From Agaricus subrufescens (Eukaryota; Basidiomycota; Agaricomycetes; Agaricales; Agaricaceae): a DNA stretch of 64,000 bases. The position numbers and the translations under genes are program-made. The notes under the pieces were generated by a model. It made no database searches. It was not told where the DNA came from and saw only the letters and a list, made by a program, of their open reading frames with translations. Shown here piece after piece: positions 57,489 to 64,000 of the stretch (positions are counted from its first letter, which is position 1; each line of letters starts with the position of its first letter). The stretch spans positions 1,240,001 to 1,304,000 of the forward strand of contig CM057067.1 of assembly GCA_029945375.1 (NCBI GenBank), read 5' to 3'.

Positions 57489-57863
57489 AAGCTCAAAAAG
57501 CGAACGCGAAATACAGACTCAGTATACTCTTGATGAAAAAGCAAGGGTCAGTAAAGCTGTACTCGCGAGGTCACCTGAGAGGAGATAGCTGGTTCATGGA
57601 TGTTGGAACAGTTAAGAGGTTTTGTCCAGGTACGGATCCCTTATTGTCTCATTGAGGTATAATTCTGATTGTTCACCTCCCTAGCCCGCGACACCCGACG
57701 ATACGGCTCGGGGTGCGATAACATCACAGCATGGAGGCGTTCGATTGGGACGCTTGATGCCGACCTATTCATGTTGCGGCATATTCTCATTTTGAAGGAA
57801 GTGATAGTGAATTTTAAGACTGTGGTAGCGGTGCTGCCGTTGTCGGAGGTTTGGGTGGCCTGA
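57489..57863 (+). CDS. Possible 3' exons of an unknown gene
   Basis: Two exons (57489-57629, 57687-57863) join in phase across a gtacgg...ccctag intron: EAQKANAKYRLSILLMKKQG into VKRFCPARDTRRYGSGCDNI, ending in a stop at 57861-57863. The clean splice sites and mixed composition suggest real coding sequence. I do not recognise it, and the 5' exons are not resolved. Confidence 0.3.
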
Positions 57864-58113
57864 GCCTCGGTAGTGGCGTCGCTGGTATGTTCCCGGGTCA
57901 GTGGAATTGCAATAAAGGCTAATGACCGCGTATGATAGATATACTCGCACAGTTGCTCAGTCGCACATCGTGTGTATACCGCCTCAGAGGGGGCCCTCGG
58001 TATTCTCGGTATCATCATTCAAAGTGAACGAGGGGATCTACATCCAGTATGTTCAATGTTTCTTCACGTAGTAGCCAACTAAGCAGACTTCTGAAGGGAA
58101 TTCAGAAAATCGA

Positions 58114-58650
58114 TCAAGCACTGAAAAAGGCTTGCGAAAGTATAATATTCGAATCCCCACAAGTTGCATGTCGAGTTCTCTTGGCCGTGGCTTCACCCCC
58201 CTGCTCTATATTCGTTTCATCGTCATCCACCGATGCAACCGCAGCGGTGACAGCAAGCGCAGGTTCATCTTTAACCGCGACCCCTCCCCCCGAAATGAAC
58301 CGACCGAATGTTTTATGAATCGTGTACGCGTGATCTTCGAAATGCGTTTGCGAAGATACGTTGATACTGGGATTGTGATGGGATAAATCGTGGTGGTAAT
58401 GGATGTGGTGCGGCTGTCGGGGTATCGATACATCATATGAGGGAATAGGTTGTTGAGGCTCATCAGGAGTTTTTGAATGGTGCTTCGAATGCGTCTGTAG
58501 TGGAGGGGAGGCTAGGAGGAGACACAGGTGAGTTGATGGGAATGGTGAAGTTAGGCGTAGTCTCGGGTGAGGTGTTTTATGAAGTTGAAGATGGCAGGAA
58601 GATGTTGGTTGTATACGTTGAAAGTCATTAGCATAGAACAATTTTACCAT
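58114..58650 (-). CDS. Hypothetical 178-codon frame, His/Ser/Pro-rich
   Basis: An uninterrupted frame starting MVKLFYANDF, rich in His, Ser and Pro, then Ala/Thr. It has no domain I know and could be chance. Confidence 0.25.
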   Translation of the reverse strand: MVKLFYANDFQRIQPTSSCHLQLHKTPHPRLRLTSPFPSTHLCLLLASPPLQTHSKHHSKTPDEPQQPIPSYDVSIPRQPHHIHYHHDLSHHNPSINVSSQTHFEDHAYTIHKTFGRFISGGGVAVKDEPALAVTAAVASVDDDETNIEQGGEATAKRTRHATCGDSNIILSQAFFSA

Positions 58651-60014
58651 GTCATAATATTCTTAATATCTAATTTTTCATATCTCTGACCAAGTTTTCA
58701 CAACTTTCATTTTCTTATTCAATGATGATAGAAAAGCAAGAGAAATTTGATTATAACGGGATATTGATTACAAACAATTATAATACATTCAACAATCATT
58801 AAGCACAGATGATCCAACCTCCCACCCCTCCTCACCAATGTAGTCACATAAAACTACTAGAGTACTATGACATCAATGTCATAGGTCCAGAAAGCTGGTG
58901 ACACATCACTCCTAAGCTAAGTCAGTGACAAATGACCAGACGGGTAGGATAACCGTCTCATCAATTTGTACTAACCATAGTCTTGAGGTAAGAATCTTGA
59001 TTAATATTTTGATGAAGTGGTCAGGATCAAGATAGGCACCGAAGCATGATAGAAAGACAAGAAATCTTGATGGTCGGAAGAGAACTCAATAGAAGGCTTC
59101 GAAGTAGAGGTCCCAAGATTCTTGTGTGGCATCATAGTGAACAAACTCAGTAAAGGCCAGAAGAACGATCCAGGGCCAGAAAAGGACTCTAGAAATCTTG
59201 ATAGTACCAGGTAGTATCCAAGGCGTGTTGATGAAAAGCTTTGACCCAGATCACAATAAGCACAAAGAGACAGAGAACTACGCAAGTTCTAGCAACCACA
59301 GTGCATCGTCTTCACCACCAAATCATCCGCCCGGCACATCAAGGAGGTCATAGAGGCCCGAGTTGCTCTTGCATACCAAAGGCATGGCGGTTGACACCAA
59401 GAGGGCCAGTGGGAGGAGAGAGAGGTGAGGAGGCAGCAGGCGCGGGGTAGGGAAGGAAGAAAGGAAGCGGAGCGAGTTGTGAATACCTGTTCAACCATAA
59501 ATTGCCCTTTAATTTCCTTTCTGCTTCTCTTGCATTATTATTAATAGACACCGGGCACGAGACCTAATTTCGCGAAAATAATTGCAAATCAAATCCCCGT
59601 TTGAGACCATTGCCGGTGTTGACCAAGCTGTGCCCACACGCACATACATGCATCGCCATTGATTTCTTGGCGTCCGGAAATTCTACGCTAACTCCGTGTC
59701 CATGCATAATTTGTTTTTGAGAAGATTTGAAAACCCACTGGGACTGTTTATACTTTTCCACCTCCCTCCCCCTCCCCTCATCCCTAATCGAGTACAACAA
59801 CCCGCGAAGGGCAGAGAGGATCATGACCCCAAAAAAATCGAAGGCGCCTATGTCATGCCGAATGTATCTTCTGATATATGTCAGAAACTATCCTGAGGAA
59901 GCACCCAAATCCCTGACGCCACACTGCACCATACGAGGTTATGATAGTTATCAAAAATTCTGACGCCAATTCAGTTCTTGACCACTTACGTACAAAAGAA
60001 GCAAATTATATATA

Positions 60015-60060
60015 AGGTAGAGCTGATACGTTGTGGTAGACACCACATGACCGTGACAAA
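60015..60060 (+). repeat. Left terminal inverted repeat
   Basis: AGGTAGAGCTGATACGTTGT continuing G GTAGACACCACATGAC. It matches the right end with a few mostly C/T differences over about 38 bp. Confidence 0.85.
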
Positions 60061-60268
60061 ATGTGACTCTTGATTAATAAGTGAGATAACTACATGTGCG
60101 AAGTAGAATGTAGCAGTTCATTGAGGATAACATTAGGAATCTTCCTGTGCCCTCGAAATTTCTTACAAGCCCAAGAAGCTTGGGTGCCAGTCAGACCATG
60201 TCTATAGGTATCCATAAATCTGAATGACTGTGTTACAAACCTATCAAATTGATTAGTATATGATTTTA

Positions 60269-62353
60269 TTAATGAAAAAAGTCATACTGTCTCATCACAA
60301 TGAGAGGGATTGCATCAAGGGATTGCTCGACATTTTTCCTGAGTACTAGTTCATTTGAAGATGGTTCCTGCAACCAATAGATCCTTTTAGCATATCCCCA
60401 ACATTGTTCTATGGGGTTTAGTTCACAATGAAATTTCGGGAGAAAAAGAATGTGAAATCCTTGTGATTTCACATCAGTTTCAAGAATAGAATCAACCTCC
60501 ATAAAATCAGGCTGATGGAACATCAAACGACGGCAGCAACAATGTTCCTCAGGGTTAGACTGGTTTGGGCACTTTTTCAGTGATGACCCACAAGCCGTTT
60601 TAAGGCTTCTTGCATTATAATATCCCCTTTCTTCAAGTATAGTGGCCATTCCTTTGAACCACCCAGCCTTTTCATGATCCTGAGGAAAATAAAACTCTTG
60701 TTCAGTCCCATCCTTGAATTTCCCATTGGCCATACAAATTTTCTTCTTTTTTACCCTCCCATCAGTTTCATATTGAAGGTTTTGATCAGGTCCGAGATCA
60801 TTAGTGTCGATGAGAAAATTTTTTGAAGGATTCTTCGGCATCCATAATGCTGAGATAGCAGTTTCAGCACGTTTTGCATGAGTTCTTGCATTATCAAATA
60901 TGAGAATATGTTCTTCATGTGGATAATGTTGCTCGAGAATATCCATAGCTTGCTTTGTATGTGCTTGTATATGTTCATTATCAAAGTACCCATCACGTCC
61001 TTTTCCTGGTCTGAATAAAATGCGAGTAGACTCTTTCCCATCAGGTGAACAGAGCCAACCATATTCAGCCGAGAAAAAATCAACTGCCATATAGGACAGC
61101 CCTTCCCCTTTTGCATAAGGTTTAGGAGTTTCATTTTTATGAATCCACCGTTTACGTCGTCAATCATGGGCATAAAAAATAGACTCATCATGGAACCAAA
61201 AGACAACATGCCGATCTCCTGGAGCAAGAAGAGGAGGAATGGGAAAACCATTTGATTCCCAGCCATATGTTCACTTTTCCAACTCGAGAACTTTAGGAAG
61301 AAAAACTTCCTGCCGAAATGCAACAACATCTTTACGTTCATGGCCATCAACATATTGCCCTTTTGGGTCATAGTCCCATCGATAACCTAATTTCTTCATC
61401 CACTCCTTGGCTGTGGAGAGGGAAATAGTTTTTTTTTGGCCTAATTGATCCAACATCTCTGGAGTATCAAGGAAGCGGACAATCATTTCAGCACAGATCT
61501 GATGATCTGATGGATTGAAAGATTGCAGGTGTGCGTGAATTTCTTGAGCAATGTCTTCATCATCAATTAATGACCGGCCTTGGTTATTCCATTTCATCAT
61601 TGGAAGTTCCCCATCATCCATAAATCTTCGGAGCCAACATTTGAGATTCCAGGCTTTCTTTAAGCCTGGGTTTTTGGCCCCCTCCTTTGTCTGGCTGGTT
61701 GTTCTTCCTACATCAATGGCTGCCCTTGACCACTGACCACGAGAATCTTCAGGTGATTCTGTAAGAAGGGCCAGATATTTTTGGCATAGCAACAGCATCT
61801 CCCCTAGCCGTTTAATTGTGTGCCTGTCCAAATTAGGGGCCTTGTAACCCTGTTGTACATTCTGCCGAGGTGGCTTGAATATTGTTTGAATTTCATTAGC
61901 AACATCTTGAGTTTGCTCCTTAGTAGGGGGAAACTCATAAGCCCCAGGTTTCCGAACTTGAGAGCCCTCAATTTCAATTTCAGAGCCAGAATTGTCGATA
62001 GTGGAGAGTGGATTAATTGAATTGTTGGCTGCTCCATTTATCGGCATGTTTTCCTTCTCTCTCTCATCAGAGAAAGGTGACACGTCATCAGGGTTTCTGA
62101 TTGGAAACTCTGATGCACTAGAATTACTTGTCTTCTTGGCTATATGAACATCAAGTTCTGTATCCAGCACCGAAATACAATTTGATATGGTAGCCAAGCG
62201 CTATTTATAAACTTAATAATTGATATTTCACTGGTCTATGATACTCACAGGCTGCTGTTTAGCTAGCTTGCGTTTTTTTACCCGTGGTTTTGCATAATCT
62301 CCGAGATTTTCAATGACAGATTTATGTTTTTTTGGTTTGAGAGACCGAGGCAT
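60269..62353 (-). pseudogene. DDE_3-type transposase with two in-frame TGA codons
   Basis: Exon 1 62353-62249 (MPRSLKPKKHKSV, basic) is spliced to a frame running 62200-60269, 679 codons in all. The N-terminal half is a helix-turn-helix-like DNA-binding region (LSTAKEWMKKLGYRWDYDPKG). The catalytic triad is visible: D in FHDESIFY, D in LIFDNARTH, E in NPIEQCWGY. TGA codons interrupt at 61273-61271 (after LELEK) and 61162-61160 (after FYAHD), the second between the first catalytic Asp and RRKRW. Both stops are in the same frame as the flanking sequence, so this is one gene with two nonsense changes, not two genes. Confidence 0.85.
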
Positions 62354-62449
62354 AATGAATAGGGAGTAGTTTGAGGGTTCGACATCGAGTAGCCCAAATG
62401 TGTAGTAGCCATCAAATATGACATCAAATTCGACATAAAACATTTTAGA

Positions 62450-62576
62450 AATTTGGGGCAAGCTCAGTTTGATATTTATTCACAATTCTCTTGCACCGAT
62501 ACCTGACAAAACATGTAACTTAGGTATTGGTGCAAGCAAAATTTCAATATTTGTGAAATTGAGAGTGCCCCAAATA
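62450..62576. repeat. Imperfect 127-bp palindrome upstream of the transposase
   Basis: Outer arms atttggggca and tgccccaaat, inner arms cttgcaccgatacct and aggtattggtgcaag (14 of 15 paired), around the centre gacaaaacatgtaact. It lies between the transposase start and the right terminal repeat. Confidence 0.75.
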
Positions 62577-62607
62577 TATAACTATTTTACAAGCATTTTT
62601 GTAACGC

Positions 62608-62659
62608 TTTTGTCACGTTTTAGTCATGTGATGTCTACCACAACGTAGTTACTCTACCT
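62608..62659 (-). repeat. Right terminal inverted repeat
   Basis: Read on the minus strand from 62659: AGGTAGAGTAACTACGTTGT then GGTAGACATCACATGAC, pairing with the left end. Confidence 0.85.
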
Positions 62660-62880
62660 TACATAATCCCGTAAAGATAGAATATATCACAAGAACGTGC
62701 TTGTCACATCGACATCGTTACTCTCCAAGCTCGTAGCGAATTGCACGCAATACATACTAAAAAGAAAAGAAAAAAAACACCGAAAAATCAAAGCGATGAG
62801 TGCGGAAAGCCGAATAGGGGTCAACGCAACGCAAAATAAACACCAGATGCTTGTCAATGGTGCAAAAAAAAAGCCATTGA

Positions 62881-63063
62881 GACGAAACTGACTGGCTTAG
62901 TGGTGCTAGACCCAGTGGACGAAATGATCTAGATGATGTTGTTCCTACTCTTGCATAGGGACTTGCCGTTAAACATGCTGTCTACGAGCAAATTATTTAT
63001 ATAAAATTACTTACGATCCATCATCCCACTATTTTGACAAGACCTACGGATTCAGTTCAGGCG
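62881..63063 (+). pseudogene. NACHT gene relic
   Basis: A short piece matching the NACHT exon downstream of Walker A (gacgaaactgactggcttag, cccagtggacgaaatgatct, ttgttcctactcttgcatag). It has an internal deletion and stops. It resembles the 40010-40090 stretch of the truncated gene. Confidence 0.75.
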
Positions 63064-63235
63064 AACGTGACTCGTGTCACAAGTCAGTCACAAGTTGTCC
63101 GACTTTCCGACCTGACACCGACTACTGTCGTCAAGGCGCCGACTAGCAAACCTCTGACATGATCAAACGGTCGATGGATCGATTCTCCTAGTCCTCGAGT
63201 AACATTATGTTTCACTCCAGCAATGCTCGGAGTAA

Positions 63236-64000
63236 TCTATTGATGAACATTCGCGTCCGATTCTTGAAAGCATCAACTTTCTGTTTCGCACTCCCTCTCG
63301 TGGTGACGGTTTGTGTGTTGCCTACAAAGCTTTGACCCTCGTAAAGTAAGTCATTCTTCGATTGTATACCCATATTCTACTTATTCCATGTAGTCCTAGT
63401 TCATTCACCTGGGTAGGACCTGACCCACCTCACCATTTTTCTGCCGCAGTAAGCAATCCGTACTACTTGAAACGAGTAAAATTAATTCAGATTGTACTAC
63501 AGGCGCATATGTGCTATGAGCGTTTTCAACACACACCAACCTCACTCATCTTGCTCCTTCTTATGTCAATTTTCGCGATGATGGCGAAATACTCCGACCA
63601 CTACCCAATATCCCATCACTCAATTCCTTGACCCTTTCTCAAGTGATTGTCTTGCACGCTGACACTGTTGCAGAGTCATGAAGTCTGGTATGGTTCCCCT
63701 CTTTGCCTATCTCTCTAGCTGATCTTCGCCTTTGAAAGTCGAAGTTTCGGAAAACCGAACGCGTCAAGCTTATTGATGCTTACCAACACAGTATCTGGGG
63801 ACCTCGATTAAGGAGGTCGCACATTCAAGATGCTGCCACAAGGCGCGTTCTCCTGGAGGACCCAACGATGATAGTCCGCCTCATGCTGACTACGCCGAGC
63901 CTGAAGTGTTGTAGAAAATTACGCGGGTTGTTTTATGTCGGGGAAAGTTTGAGCGCATCATCGAAGGAGATCGCGTCATGAAGGATAGTAGCTTGATTTA
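63236..64000 (+). pseudogene. F-box-family relic at the right edge
   Basis: Matches the 27662 gene from the end of its first exon (gatgaacattcgcg) through the exon with TTCACCTGGGTAGGACCTGA, the leucine-rich block and the GGACCTCGATTAAGGAGGTC block. Frameshifts break the reading frame. It continues to, and may pass, the window edge. Confidence 0.75.

Larger units (their letters stand above)
55582..60012. other. Long region without a confident gene
   Basis: 4.4 kb between NLR4 and the mariner-like element. There are several short spliced-looking frames (near 56430-56760, 57002-57306 and 57489-57863) without a family signature, low-complexity DNA near 59400-59470, and a perfect 8-bp palindrome arm pair (ctatgaca/tgtcatag) near 58866-58885. 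It may contain decayed genes. Confidence 0.4.
60015..62659 (-). mobile_element. Tc1/mariner-like DNA transposon with decayed transposase
   Basis: 2645 bp bounded by inverted repeats that begin AGGTAGAG on both sides, flanked by TA on each side (60013-60014 and 62660-62661), the tc1/mariner target signature. It contains one transposase frame on the minus strand with two stops. Confidence 0.85.

Noticed and set aside
61271..62197. The N-terminal transposase part as a separate gene from the catalytic part at 60269-61090.
   Set aside because: Both lie in the same frame, separated only by TGA codons, and together match one transposase layout.

Overview
The window is nuclear DNA of a filamentous basidiomycete, most likely an Agaricomycete. 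The signs are intron-dense genes with introns of about 45-70 nt, a CBM1 secreted protein, copia and Tc1/mariner-type elements, and NACHT (NLR-like) genes of the kind expanded in mushrooms. Exon structures below were built by hand from splice signals, phase and family conservation; most sum to a multiple of three. Nothing was checked against a database.

Positions 1-27200 are a compact housekeeping region: external type II NADH dehydrogenase (3' part), a WH1-domain protein, an Age2/SMAP-like ArfGAP, an RnpA-like protein, inositol polyphosphate multikinase, the Paf1-complex subunit Cdc73, two intron-containing tRNA-Met(CAU) copies, a Pex39-like (R/K)PWE protein, an Est1/SMG7 protein, a Rad16/Uls1-type SNF2 ATPase, FAD synthase, the two GDP-L-fucose enzymes (GDP-fucose synthase and GDP-mannose 4,6-dehydratase, same strand, 2.2 kb apart) and a CBM1 protein. 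Three GC-AG introns occur here.

Positions 27600-64000 are accessory. An F-box-like gene (27662-28752) is followed by NACHT genes arranged as a large tandem segmental duplication: about 29016-38895 and about 40097-55605, the second copy enlarged by a 5.3 kb copia element. Each copy holds a single-NACHT gene (NLR1, intact; NLR3, broken by a stop and the copia insertion), a decayed F-box fragment, and a tandem-NACHT gene (NLR2, NLR4; 1487 and 1479 codons) with matching exon phases and mostly identical exon lengths. A truncated NACHT gene lies at the duplication junction. In the tandem genes the second NACHT exon looks like a duplicate of the first: Walker A lies exactly 164 nt from the exon start in both. 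A short conserved motif exon sits just before the first NACHT exon in all family members.

The copia element (42552-47875) has seemingly identical 408-bp LTRs, a 5-bp target duplication and an intact 1470-codon frame, so it is young. A Tc1/mariner-like element (60015-62659) has a transposase frame with two in-frame TGA codons. The right edge holds relics of the same NACHT and F-box families. Positions 55600-60000 have no confidently recognised gene.

The most unusual system is the tandem-NACHT gene pair with its N-terminal motif exon, 5-nt microexon and associated F-box relics. It is a candidate fungal innate-immunity or allorecognition locus evolving by segmental duplication.
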